The notes below the pieces were generated by a model. The model did not search any database. It saw only the letters and a list, made by a program, of their open reading frames with translations, and was not told where the DNA came from. 64,000 bases of DNA from Dirofilaria immitis (taxonomy: Eukaryota > Nematoda > Chromadorea > Rhabditida > Onchocercidae), in the NCBI GenBank assembly GCA_024305405.1, contig JAKNDB010000109.1, positions 1,860,001 through 1,924,000 of the forward strand, read 5' to 3'. Of the stretch, positions 12,347-26,068 are shown piece by piece. The position numbers were made by a program, and so were the translations under genes. The first letter of the stretch is position 1; each line of letters begins with the position of its first letter.

Positions 12347-14367
12347 TTAAAATAGATGAACACCAATACTCATCAAGAATACATTTTCCCATTTAATACA
12401 AGTGGGAAGTATGCGACTATGAAAACGATGAATACGGTTTACTTGTCGTGACTTATACAAAAGTTCCTTGCAAATCCAGTTATTGCATTCACGCATATAC
12501 ATTGTTACTGGAATTTCTTCTGACATTTTATCGCTCAACTCCTGAACAAGATCGCTGTAACATTCATGCAAGTTATCATTAAATTTTTTAGGAATTATTT
12601 TTAAAAATTTTTATCCCTTACCAAGCTATTTCGGGAGTATCCGCATAACACTGCAGAATATGATTGTTGAGAGCGAGGATATAACCAACCGGCTGCTGTC
12701 TTTCAATTGCTACCAAGCCTAATACCTGAAATTTGACAAGACTAAACTTTTGACGAGATTAAATTTATAGTTTATACTATAAGTGACATTTTTAATTTAT
12801 TATGCCATGATATAAATTTACAATCAACGATTGAAATAGTAAGCGCTGAAAGTCAAATTCATTCATTTTTCTTTCTTTAATAAAACAGAAAAAATGGAAA
12901 ATTTACAAATGACATACCCCATTTATGTGAAATAAGAATTCTAGATAATCATGCCGATTCATGAAGGTAACAATGGAATCGTACTCAAAGAAATGGAACT
13001 CATCTTCAGAATTCAACTTCATGTACGTTACTTCTGCATTGCTCGCTCGTTTATTTGCAATAATTGCTTGTAAATTGGATCTATCGTGCAATAATTTCAA
13101 AAATAAACAAAAAAATCATGATTTATGTTTCGAAAAATTACATTCTCCTAAAATATATTCATTAAGTTATTGAAGCTCTTAAAAAAAAGACTTACTTTGC
13201 AATAGCAATATGGAAATAACGCGTTTTATCAGCAACTATAAATCCCATCAAGTCTCTATAAATTTGACGTATTTCTTCGGTGCTGAAATAGATGCAACAA
13301 TAAAATAAGATAATAGATTTGTTTAATCTTCCATTGAATAACAGTCAACAAGGAAAAGTTTGTCATAAACTTAATTAGAAGACTTCTTCGAATCTCTTTT
13401 ATAAATTCTAGGCTCTTTCGTTCTCCTATATGATTTTTGTTATGATGGATGGAATGAAATAATTCAACGAACTAATCGGTGTCGTATAAATCGACAGTGA
13501 TATTTTTACATACATCCATATTGTATGTTTTTAATGTGACATTGATCAGCCGTTCGTAAACATGAACAAGCAAATGCTGTTGCTGGCGATCTTCAAATGC
13601 TTTAGAATATATCCCTAATTCCGAATAGTTAACATCTTCATTCCACACACAGCTGATCTAAAAAACTACAAATTGTTTAGGAAAAATGTACGACAAGGTA
13701 CTTTGATAGTATGGACAGTCAGTATATCAAGAAGCTGGATTAAAAGATTAGAATAGGCTCATATTTATGGTTGTACTGACAACCGAAAATACATTGCATT
13801 CAACTTCCAGGCAATTCCGCCATTCTGGAAGATGTCATCAGAAGTACACTGTAGTCTGTTTGATCATGGTACCAAAAACAGTAAGATAGGGATAAAACGT
13901 ACTTTCATGCAACGCTGACAACATTTATTGATCTCAAGAGAACATTCATCTTGCTCACATTCTTCAATAGTCACTGATTTCATTGTATATTTCAAATCAC
14001 ATTTACAGAACATAAGATAAGCCTGTAATTTCTACATTCGTTTTTCGAATGTTTTAGAGCTTAATGGAGGATATGTGAATCAATATTGTCAAAAAAAAAT
14101 CTCATTCTCAGTTTGGATAGACTTTGTTGAACTGAATAATTTGAAAAGATACTTGATTGCTGGCGCATATGTGCATGGCGCCAAATGCTGCAACAATAGG
14201 CAAGTTTGTTTTTGCATTGTCCAGAACAATTACTTTGGCCACATCTTTAGTCCCGGTGAATGTCACATTATTGTTATCGGCTAAGAGATGATCGCAGAGT
14301 AGATTATGTAAAAATTCAGCATGTTGTAGAAATCGACACACTGATCCAGTTTCGATCATTTTATAAT
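12347..14367 (-). CDS. GNAT-type N-acetyltransferase-like protein with Cys-rich upstream segment
   Basis: Exons in transcript order: 14153-14367, 13903-14022, 13473-13657, 13196-13282, 12918-13080, 12622-12725, 12347-12554. The last four encode a strongly protein-like unit: a TEEIRQIYRDLMGFIVADK segment, then GLVAIERQQPVGYIL and ILQCYADTPEIA, then a C-terminal part ending near KWENVFLMSIGVHLF. This resembles nematode GNAT proteins with a second YitH/HolE-like acetyltransferase module; substrate unknown. The first three exons are Cys-rich (CKC, CEQDEC, CCQRC). The join between halves uses a GTTCGT donor inside a TAG codon, so the upstream half could instead be a separate gene ending at 13472. 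The true N-terminus was not found; the first exon opens at an acceptor in phase and more exons should lie above 14367. Confidence 0.6.
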
Positions 14368-15423
14368 CTAAGATACGATAATATAGAATTTTTTGAGTGA
14401 ATAAACGGCATGTAAAATTGCACAAACAATTGTCTAAAAATGCTGGAAAAAGACAAGTATAAAATCTTTTCGATAGGCTGAATTAAATGAATAATATGTT
14501 GACATATTCAAAAGAAAGAAAAATCCTTGCTATACACCGAATTAGATGGTAATGGCTATGCATAAAAAGTAAAGGTATTATATAAATATTTATACCTTAA
14601 TCGCTTATTTTATTTCAATAATAAATCATTAAACCAGAAACTGAATCATTGTTTCTGATATCAGATCAGTAATTACTTCAATGAGGCTAAGGTCATTGGA
14701 ATAATCGAAAGTTCAGTCTTCTCTTTGACCTGAGAATATGAAACTTCGCATTAGTAATAGTTAATTGCATTACACTCTTGGTTGTGAAGTGCGAAGCAGT
14801 AAAATGAAAATTTTAGTTAACGATCATTCGACAACAAAAAACGCAGAAAAAATAGCTGTATTCTTAAATATTCATCATCAGTATCAACATTTTCTATTTA
14901 AGTGGGCAATAATAGCCTCAGTCGCACTTTACGATATTTGAATAGGTACCGGAATTTATTTCTTTGACGGGGAAAAGTGTAACTAAAAATAAATAAGGGA
15001 AAATAGGTAAATGAAATGTGATAGATCACATCTTTTTCCATACTTTACTTTTTATCAAAACAAAAATAAAATTTTTTTATAACAATAATAGAAAAAAGCC
15101 AGTTAAACGATATATAAAAGATAAAGCTGAAATTAAATATTGTATTAGGGATAAAGCATTTCTTAATCATGGATGAAGCTTATTCTTAGTGAATAATACT
15201 AATACTTATATTTCTGGTGTCATTTTAACATTAGCTTCTGAGACGGACATTTCGGCATGCATAATGCAGTAGCAGAAAGAAATACCAAAGATAGTCATGC
15301 AGTGCAATCTCCTTCGTGAAAACATATAACATGAGAAATGTTAATTCAGTTATTATAAAATAAGATTACTAAAGTGGTGCATCAGTCGTATTTAAAGGCA
15401 GTGATATTAAGTGAAGAGCAATG

Positions 15424-15426
<3 letters not shown>

Positions 15427-15456
<30 letters not shown>
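15427..15456. repeat. (AT)n microsatellite, 30 bp
   Basis: Uninterrupted alternating A/T of 30 bases. Likely length-polymorphic. Confidence 0.95.
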
Positions 15457-15458
<2 letters not shown>

Positions 15459-18400
15459 ATTATATCAAAGATTCTGAAATATTGTAGCATCCAACAAATC
15501 GAGTAGCAAGAGAAACAGTAACAAGATGACTATAATAGTGCTTTCAGAATGGATCGGTTTCTAGAATAGAGGGCGTTACTACTACCTCCAGCGAGCGATA
15601 ATTTATATGAGAATTATGTACTCCATAAAATTTCTTCTCTCCTCCTTATTTTCTCTTTCCACAGGCGAGAGTACAACTTATTCTAGATTGAGGTCATCTA
15701 AAGTTACAAAACAACTTACGTTTGTTTGGATATCATCTGCAATGCATATCTATCCTAGCCATAATGTCACATATCGGAAGGATCTCAGACATTTCCTTCA
15801 TCACACCGAGCATAAAATCATATTCATCACTTTTTTCAGTACTTCCCTCATTTCTTATGAAGTATTTCTGAATTACTGTTCATCGATAATATGTTCTTTT
15901 AACAAAATGTTCACATGCAATTATAAAAATAAATTTAAAATTCAAATTTATTCAATTTTTTCATGAAAAGGGTCATTGATTCTTTATTACCATCTTAACG
16001 GTTATCAGAACATTTCTTTGTATTCATAAGCGGATGATACAAGAAGCAAGTAATATTGCCAAGAAACAAAACAAATCAATAATAAGGTATCAAATCAGTT
16101 TATCAAAAATTCGAGATTGTGCGAGGGAGTTCCTGAATATTAGAATAGAAAGATCAAGAGCACATAACGAAGGAGATGAAAATATGAAATAAATCCAAAT
16201 TAATCTTAAGCAAAAAAGAGAAAAAATGAGAAAGTTATGCAGAAAAAAATAATAAATGAATGATAATATATAGATTAAAATCCGACAAGTTATGATAATC
16301 TTCAAAATTAAAAAGTTTCGTCCTGAAACAGAATTAAATTTTATGAATTAAATTTAGATTTGATCACTCATAAACACTATACATTGTCTGGTTTGGAAAA
16401 TTGTTTAAGAAAGATTTCTCGAGATGAAATTTGAAAACATGTATGCTCTTCAGTGAAACGAAAAGATACAAAAGTTGATCAGTCAGTTGATTGTCATCAT
16501 GATAACATTACAGTAAAGCTACCGATCTTATCGCATTTGTTATATGCTGAGAGATGTTACATGCAGATATTCTGACCATAATAGTTATATTTTCAATAAA
16601 AGCTTTACACGATCATAATAATCAAATATTTTCATCTAAACAATCTTCACAGATTTACGAAGACAGCCCTCTTCCCTTTCCGTTCCATTTATCATCTTCT
16701 GACGTTTCTCAACTTTTGTAAAAAAAGAACTTGATACATATGGACAAGTGCGAAGATTTAGAATTTTCAAACTTAGAATGTTGTAACATGGGACAGAGAT
16801 GTCAGAATAACTGAAATATTTTATATTTTTTCATGATTCATTATCTAATATAAATGAATATTACGATGATACGATAATGTAATGAATCATTTATCTAATT
16901 CTCATCTTTATTCCTTATTACCAAGATTATCATTAAAATTAATTCACATGTAAATATTTCCCATATTATTACAACAAAACTTACATGCAATATTTAAAAT
17001 ACTTTCCTCTCAAACCTATGCTAATGCAGCATAGGAATGTTTTTTCTTTCTTTATTCTTCGTGAACAGTTCCTCCCTCCAACAATATTTTTAATTTTTAA
17101 TTCTACCTCACTTGTATCAACGATATATCTTTATTGTACTGCGTAATAGTAGACATCAATAAAAGTTATACTGATGCGTATCGTTCGAGATACTGTATCT
17201 ATTATGTTCACTTCCTCATAAGAAAACGAGAAAACTTTCACGACAAGAGAATCTAAAATTTTTAGAAACTTTTACAAGTTCTTAGTACTCTAAATTTCCA
17301 GTCGAAAAAAGTTTAAAATTCCTAGAACAAATCTAACACCAAAAAATCTGTTGTAAAGAAATGAATTATTTTATTTGTACCTGTTCTTTTATGGTATGTT
17401 GTTAAAGGGAAAATTGACGCGCTCTGATTGATATCACATTTAGTCTCATCACTCTGTGGAAAAAGTCGAGAAAAGTAAGTTTTAATTTCTCGAAATAAAG
17501 ATCAAAAAAGTGGATATAGATAAATGAATAAAGAATCTCAATGTTAATTACTGATGTTACGAAAACATTAATGTTTTAAATTGAAGAGTTGGATGTGGTT
17601 TAAATGATATTAAGGTATCATTTTTATGATTTTTATTGAAATCCTAATCTATGCTCAAAATTCATGATTTGCATTATTTTCTTAATATCACCATTTCTCA
17701 AGAATCTTTTATAGAACATTGTCAATGATAACAAAGTAATCAAGATAATAAAAATAATAAAATATTTCGTTGGATAAGTTAATACATAAGAATTTGACTG
17801 ATCAGTAAGCTCATTTAATAAATATTATCCACATTTACGCCGAACATGTACGATAGTTATAACTGAATTGGGAAACTGATCATACAAATATTATCATCAT
17901 ACATTATATCATCAAAATACACATTTGTATGTGAAAGCTAACTCAAATGATAAGTGTTTAAAGCATTCTGTGATAGTTTACTAGATTTATCAATTATTCA
18001 ACTGAATATTTTAACTGCATTATCTAAATCATTGGTCAATATTCACGTTCAATATTTGATAAATAAATAAAATTAGAAAGAGCGAATTTCCTAATCGAAT
18101 TAAAATACAATGAATTATTAAATTTAATCTAACTTAGGTGCTAACTTCTTTTTAAATCACTAACTTTTGCGGATGTAATCAGTTCTAACTTCTTAACGTC
18201 AAAAATAGATTCATACTTTGCTATTTGTTGATTTGAAGCAATAGATAACATAAGATAATCCTACTGAATGAATACTACCGTCTCCTATGTCGATGTTATT
18301 TTTAAGTTTCAATTTAAAAGAATGTAACTGAGATTATATCAGCTTAAACAGTTTTGGAGTTTCCAGCAGTTGTTCATTGCAACACTTCCTGAGATTCTTA

Positions 18401-21400
18401 TTTAACCTTGTTAATAACTGATTTATTTGTTGATTATCGTTATGATAAGTTTTTCGATTCTTTGCTTTGAACTTCAAACAATACGTAAGAGCTGTTTTCA
18501 TATGTGAGGAACAAACGGATCACTTATTTTTTACACAATCTAAAAGTCTGATTTAACTCAAGGAACTTTTAAATGTTGCTTTTTCTGATATAATATCGAA
18601 ATTTGCGCTGCTCCTAAATAAGTACTCTTCCTGATTTCAGGGCACTAGTTATGATACCTGAAAAATCCTTACCTGTTTTTTTAAGTTTTCATATCCATAT
18701 TTGTAAAATTATTTACGCGGCGAGTTAAAAATAAGAAAGAGGCTTTATACGAATGTAACTAATTATAATAAAAAGTACTGATTTATTAGCTTTCCTTTAG
18801 GGCCTCGCTGAGTAGTTTGTTAATCCATTACAAACTTTACTACGAAAATTTGTATGACAAGTATCATTAATAAATGAGTTATCAATTTTTTCGATAAACA
18901 ATCAGGAAAGGTTATAATGCAGATTTGCAGTTTAGATATTGTTGTTTAACTTGTTCACCATTCGAGAAAAGGATAGTTTCAGTTTGCTAATAGTAGCAAA
19001 TACCAATTAAGCAATTATTTTTTAAAGCTGATTTAGGAGCTAACAATTAGAGTTTTAATTTGATTACCAATTGATTATAATTTTTTTTTATATTGTTGAA
19101 AGACAAAAATATAACTGATGTCAAAGAAGAAATAAAAACAAAACTGACAGCATGAAGACATGAATAATAATTTTGTTGCTGAATTTCAACAAAATCTCTC
19201 ATAATTATATTTTCATCGATCTAACCAACAATGCTTCAGCAAAATCTAATGTAATTTCATTTGACTATCACACAAGATACAGTATTCTTTTCTGTAAGCT
19301 CCAACAATTCTCTTAATTTATTTCTCTACCAACAAATGGTAGAGGCATAGGCATAAAACTACTCAAATCCTTTTCATATTACAATATCTTTTTATGATTT
19401 GAAAGTTTTTAGAACCCATGTATCTATTTTTCGAAAAAGAAGTATTGAGTTTATTGTCATATCAAATCACTAATCTTTCTTTCGTCAATGAGTACATTAG
19501 AGCATTTTTGGTTCCCTTAAAACTGCTAAAAATATAAGTATTTTCAATTAGGTAATCTCTGCAATACCATATTGAGATAGCAATTAGAAAAAGAGCAAAA
19601 ATCACTTAATTATTACTAAAGTTAACTAAATAATTTTTAAAATACACTCGATGAGATACAACTTTATTCGGAGTCTTTGCTGATAAAGTAACAACCTGTC
19701 AAAACTGCCAAGCTTTGCTTTTGAATGATTAAGAATACAATCGTTTCATCGGAAAACACATGAGCAATTCGTACTTATATTGTCAATTGCTATTATTCCT
19801 CCACATTGCAATTATAAATTTGTTGGCAATTTATATACTAATATTTCATAACGTAAAGTTTATGAAGGTGAGATATTATACCTTTATGCAAGAATATCAC
19901 TATATGATTTCTAAAAAGAAATAAATCATGTTAGAATATATTTATCTTCTCTCGTTTGTTTTTAATCTCATCATTCATTATATTTATGCCAATGTTTCGA
20001 CTTAGACATAGAAATTATCTTTTGTTTTCAAAAAATTTTGATCAAACCATTATTCCAGCATTCGCAAGAAATTCTTCACCACTACTTTCTCCATTTCGCG
20101 CTTCTACAATTTACTAGTTTTAAAACCAAGACAAACCAGACCTTACCTTCTAAGCAACCAATCATTCTAATTTTGGCATACTCTTAACTTAATAATTAAA
20201 AGAAATGAAATTAACTTTAGGCTATATATTACTGATATGTCTCTTTCTTTTCTTTTCACTGTATCATCGTTCAACTTTTATTTACAAATTTGTGATTTTT
20301 AACCATCTTAACAACATTTTGTTTGAATATCGTCGGTTATGATTCGTCTATTTTGGAACTAATGGTTTTTGGAATAAATGCTTAGCAAATTTGGTTAATA
20401 TTGTTGCAAGTAAGTATTAATAAAATCCATTTATCAAATTAGACTATATATGGAAAATATCTTATGAATAGAGTGTAGTAATTTACAAAATAGATTTAAT
20501 AAATCATAAATTGCTTTCGTTTAATATAGCACAAGTTGGTTTAATTTTATTCATAGCTTAATTTACTGATAAGTTCGTTGAATGGTAACATGATACAAAG
20601 AAGCTTTAAACAAATTGTTTCACTACGATCTAAGAGCATTTATATTTGCTATTACTCACTTTTGCGGAAATGCTATATACTTCATTCAAAATTCGATATC
20701 TCTGCTGTGATTCAACAAGACGATCAGTCGATGGAGAAAGCACAATAATACTGTTTTGTCAGAATTCGTGGCATGTGATCTTAAAGCAGTTATCGATGCC
20801 ATACGGGAAATACATGAACTGCAAATTGTTTAATGCCTATAAAAATATTAAGCAATCAATAATATCTCTTTTTGCAGCTCACTTTGAAAAAGAATTTTTA
20901 AGAATCATAAGCATATTATTTAATTGATTTCGATGGAGAAAGGGTGGGAATTCAAAAACTGTTTTTATCATTATTGATTCATTACGAAATATTTATAGCA
21001 ATCATTCAAAAGAAATTTTCTTGTTTTATTCATTTGATAATAATTCTAGAATCATCGATGTCAGAACTCTATAATTTTAGCATCGTCCATTATCACAATA
21101 TTTTGGTGAATTTTATGGAAACATTTAACAATTAAGGGTTAATTCGAAATAGCTTTAAGTTTATGAAAATGATGTCTTCAGACAATTATTCGAAATAATT
21201 CTATAATGTTTTAATAATATCATTTACATTTTCCATTGTCTTTGAAAAAAATATAATGCTTATTCTCTGTTCATGCATAAGAATTTGGTTTTTTACGTCA
21301 GCTATATAGAAATTTTACATAATTCACGCCGTTATTGAGTTTCAGAAATTTATTCCCAATTTTATTCATTCAAAGGAATAATACCAAATAAAACTTTCAG

Positions 21401-23010
21401 ATATTTACATTCATTTATCATTCATCAAATTGTTAAGAAACAAGTCTTCATCTGATCATCATGTATTCGATCAACTAATATACTATCAGCATTCTTTAGT
21501 ATATCTGTTAAAATTGCAATTTATCATAAAAATAGAAATATCGAAGAGGCGTATTGGCAGATGATTATGTACACAACTTTTCACTTATATTTTCTTTAAT
21601 TCTAGTTTAGCTTTTTCTTTTTTCTCAAGAATCATTGTTAACGAACCGTAATCCTCCAGTTATATCCTTTTGACATATCTCATTGCAACTATTAGCAATA
21701 TTACGTAGTTGTATTCTCATCTTAATGATTGTCATTGTATATCATTGATGATATCAGTGTTTTTGTTCTTTTTTTGTTTCTGGTAAATATTTTAAAATTT
21801 TTTGAAAATTAGATACATAATATTTTAGTTTCCGAGTTTTGAAAAAGATAACTGAAGTTAACCGTTAGCGAAGTGATATGCAGTGGAGCATAGTGTACAA
21901 CTAATACAGCATTTTTTCAACAATCTTGGCAAATATCTCAATGAAATCAATTTTTTTTGTTTTTGATTGCTCAATTTTAATGAGAATTTGAATCGTTTCA
22001 AATGCCCTTCATAAATTACATCGTGACCTTGGGGATATTTTTGATTTTGATAAAAGATCACTCATATAAAATGAAAATGTTGAACGAAAATTACTATCAA
22101 ACCAGTTTTTCAATTCTCTCAAAGTTCTCATTTCTTATTCTTGACTTGCGTCTTGAAAGGCTCATTCATTATTCACAAGTTCCAATATCAGATATTATAT
22201 GACATTCATCATTTGCAATAAAATGATTTGCTACCGAATTTTCATCTTTTACTCAGTTTGAATATTATTTAATGACTTATGCTTTCACATTTCTGTTTTA
22301 CTCTCAAAAATCATATTTAATTTTCTCAAGTTGTATCTCTAATTAACTGTATTTGATAAACGCTTGATATACACTCATTTTTAAAAGTGCTCTCCAGTCT
22401 ATTAGTTTAGCAATCTACAAATCCTGATTTTAACAAAAAAAATTCCGTTTCAATATTTTCATTGAAAACGATTAGTAGTAAGAATTGTTTGATCAAGAAA
22501 TCAAAAACAATAAACCAAAATCAATCAGAAACTGCTAGATTATCGACTCGTAGTGAATTTTAGTCCTACTAACTCTAAAAAAAAATATTGAATTTTCCTG
22601 AAATATAATATAAAGTGAATGTGACTGCATTTGATTTTATACGAATTTTTTTTTTTTTTATATTATGATAGATGATCCAACTAAAATTGATTTTCCCATT
22701 TTCTTTCTCTTTTCTCTCAGGAAACGAATTCTGTATAGATATGTTGGAAATGGAATAAGTATTTTTGACTTTCCCATTTATTTATTATATTTCTTTCGTT
22801 TCTCTTTTTCATCAAATCTTAGTAAAGCTCGTTACTAATTAATTAAGGTTGAAGTATTGATAATATAATTAATATTTGTCTTTTAATTTTAGCTTTTTCG
22901 TCTTCATATTTTTTTTGCTTATTTGTTTGTCTGACGTCCCTTCTGAAAATTGCATTATTTCTATTTTCCTTTATTAATTTATTTGTTCCTATTTGTTGAT
23001 ATCCCTGAAA

Positions 23011-23086
23011 CATATTCAGCTTCTGCTCACATATTCAGCTTCTGCTCACATATTCAGCTTCTGCTCACATATTCAGCTTCTGCTCC
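23011..23086. repeat. 19-bp tandem repeat, four copies
   Basis: The unit CATATTCAGCTTCTGCTCA is repeated four times head to tail; only the last base of copy four differs. Copies are otherwise identical, so the array is young or homogenised. It sits about 630 bases upstream of the start of the secreted Cys-rich protein gene. Confidence 0.95.
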
Positions 23087-23718
23087 TTTAAATTCCACAT
23101 TAATTTCAAATTGTTTGTTTTTTATTATTTGTAAGAAACTAATGTTCAGTTTTATATACTATAATGATGCCCACTGTTCTGTATTATCTCCTATTCTGTG
23201 TATTCTATAATTTTCTTTCACAAGAAAATTCACGGAATAACTGAAGGACAGTTCCACTTATTGCATCAATTAAGAATGACTTAATATTGTTGAAATTATG
23301 CCATATCGTTTGCAATAGTTTGATGGAGCTCTTACCATGAATGAAAACTTCGAATTTCTGATAGAGAAGATTTAAGCTAGAATAAGCCAGTCGTTTAGCA
23401 TACTAGTAGTATCAAATACACAACTATACATTGTAAGATTATTATTTAAATTTTAATTTGATGAAATATCAGTTGTTTAAGTAGAAATTTTTCGATGATT
23501 TCTTGCTATTTCATTGAATAAATACATACATATGTGTGTATGGATGGATGTATGGATGTAAAGTGATGCAGTAATAAAATGAGATCGGAAAAGTTGTGTG
23601 GGATGGGTACTGCAGCTTGTGTCGCATCATTTCACCCTTTTAATGAATGTCCTATATTGGGATGTATGGATACGGCGTAGGAATAAGGCAAAGATCGAAT
23701 GATTGTTGGGACACTACG

Positions 23719-26068
23719 ATGCTTGCTCGATGCATCTTTCTTTTATTGTCAGGTGAGGAAAACACTTTATATTTCTTTTAGAAAAAACAAAGATTGTTCT
23801 TCATATGTTTTACGAGAGCTTATCTTGTATCTATCACTCCAGCATCATTTCTTCATTGCTTATTAGCATATGAGGCATTAATAAAATTGTCAGACACTTC
23901 CTTGACTCTGATAAAGATTTAAAAACTTTTATGAATTTTCTCCAACCATCTGAATTTTAAAAAGATTTACCTTGATTACGTAATTCTCAGTCTTCTTTAA
24001 GAAAGGGAATCTCTTTTACATTGATAATTATTTTGTGAAATGAGACACTATTCATCCATTACATACCCTATATCTTCAAATTTAGTTCCCAATTAAAGCA
24101 ATTATTTATGTAATAATTCATATAAATTTAGCATCTATATTGGTCCTTGGTAATGTATTGAAAGACGAAATATAGCACCATGTCCCGCCGGTACTAGACC
24201 AATGTATCGCCCCGATGGACAACCACGCAAATGTCTTCCTCATCAAAACAGCCTTTGTGTAAATGCTTTGCCGGATCAGGTTAATTTATACGTTTATCTA
24301 CTTTTAAAGATTTATTAAGATTTTTAATATTGTCATCATCTTACCATGTAGTTTAAAGCCTAATGCAGCGACAGTATGCTGTTGGCACAATCAGGTGGAT
24401 TACTTCTGCTGTCTGGATGTAACACCATTGGACTGTCCTGATTATCACAATGTCACCGTAGTTGTGCACAATGCATATCCTCACAATCCATTCGCGCTGC
24501 GTTCATTTCATTTCAGGTACGCTTAATCTCAAATAATATATTTTCCTAAATCGCCGTCAAAATCAGAGCTATATTTTTGATATCCTTAATCCATAATATC
24601 TCTAAGAATTGGAAAATTTTATAAAATCCATAAGAAGCAATATTCGGTACTGAAGTTGATTACGGTTGAAAATTCAGTTCTTTGAATTGAGTTTGACAAA
24701 TAAAATAAGTATGATTTCTAGTTTCTTTGTTTCTTCTTCATTAAAAATCGAAAACTGTATTTGTTCGTCTTCTAATGATTGATTAATACCTGTAAAGTTC
24801 AAATCGGCATCAATGCATCTGTCGCTGTATGCTCTCATGAAGCGCTGCTGTATCAGTGCGGATAAGCCAAAAATAAGTAATAAAACCATACTAACCATTT
24901 ATTACCCACTTGAATATAAAAGAAAATTATCTGCACTTTCGAATGGGTTGCAACAAAGTCATCATTACTTATATTCAGCGAATGTTGGTAAACCAGCTTG
25001 TGAAATGTTTTGTCTGGACAATGTTATTGGAAGATGGGCAAGAATTTTTTTTGCGTTTGTTGACATTATCCTGATTCTGAAATATAAAATCCTTCAGCGA
25101 ATGATAGTAGTAATATTCTGTAACCTGCTTTTATTATATATTCTCTGATATTTGTTTGGAAAATATCATCTAAACCATAAAGTGCTTCAAAACTTTTTAA
25201 ATCCAACTAGCTGAAAAGCCAGTAAAAATTTAGGATATAGAATATGACTATAGTTTTTGTGACAAAAGCCTATAATTCTCACAAATGAAACCTTAAGAAA
25301 AGGAATCGCTGGCGAATTGTCCAAGCGAACCAAATATTTAAGAGAATTTTTAAGGGAATATGTTGATTACTAGAAAGAGTAAATCGTACCTGAACTTTAG
25401 ATCATATCTTAATTGAAAAGACTTAAAGTCTCAGATAACCAAACTCGGATTGATGTGTAAAGAGTGAAGTGAAAAAGATCTGTGTTGAAAATAGCCAAGA
25501 AAAACGATCATTTTCAAGATTTCACTGAAAAACATCGGGAAATATTACTATTGGAAAGTTATTACATTACCAAGTAGCGGTGCTAGGAAGCTTCATTAAG
25601 GAATTACTATTGCTGAATAAAGCTTGATCAATCAAATTTTGTTTTGGCTTCTTATTTTTGAGGCAAAGTTATTAATCAAAAATAGAACTGAATATCATTT
25701 AACTTAGAAGAAAATTTCAGGTTTAGTAATTGTGTTATTGTGTATCTGGGAATTCTTCAATTCAAAAACTTACGTCATAAACGGGAAATTTCTTTTCTAG
25801 TGCAATAAGAATTTGCAAGCTTAGTTGAAATGGATTTTTTGCCGATCAAATATAAATTTAGTTCAATAATTCAAAAACTTTTTCCCAAAGTGTTTAGCGG
25901 AAGTTTCTTGCATCTATGTCATAATTTTACGCTTATTTCGAAATTTGCAGAGAAGGCATTGAAGATGAAATAGCTGCGATGACGCAAGAATTAATACGCG
26001 ATAATAAACCACGTAATGAGAACGGCGTTTTAATTAAGCATAAAAGTATGAAGACCTGGTCGAATTGA
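23719..26068 (+). CDS. Small secreted Cys-rich protein, lustrin-like
   Basis: Four exons: 23719-23752, 24176-24279, 24359-24516, 25951-26068; 137 residues, all junctions in phase. The start gives a short hydrophobic signal peptide (MLARCIFLLLSA) followed at once by PCPAGTRPMYRPDGQPRKC. The middle has a spaced cysteine pattern (CPAG..., CLPH, C, CCWH, CCLD, C) like the lustrin cysteine-rich repeat found in nematode extracellular proteins, here present once. The C-terminal 40 residues are charged and Cys-free. Likely an extracellular or cuticle-associated protein; function unknown. The third exon uses a TTTAAAG acceptor, chosen because it restores phase; it is the weakest border. Confidence 0.72.

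Larger units (their letters stand above)
14368..23718. other. Gene-poor AT-rich region of 9.3 kb
   Basis: No conserved protein or clear exon chain seen on either strand. Long open frames such as 15607-15966 (+) end in low-complexity residues and have no splice partners. The region carries an AT dinucleotide run (15427-15456) and a 19-bp tandem repeat (23011-23086). It may also contain undetected 5' exons of the acetyltransferase gene just above 14368. Confidence 0.5.

Noticed and set aside
15607..15966. 119-codon plus-strand frame opening with a signal-peptide-like segment
   Set aside because: The end is low-complexity, there are no splice partners or conserved motifs, and a hydrophobic start is common in AT-rich frames.
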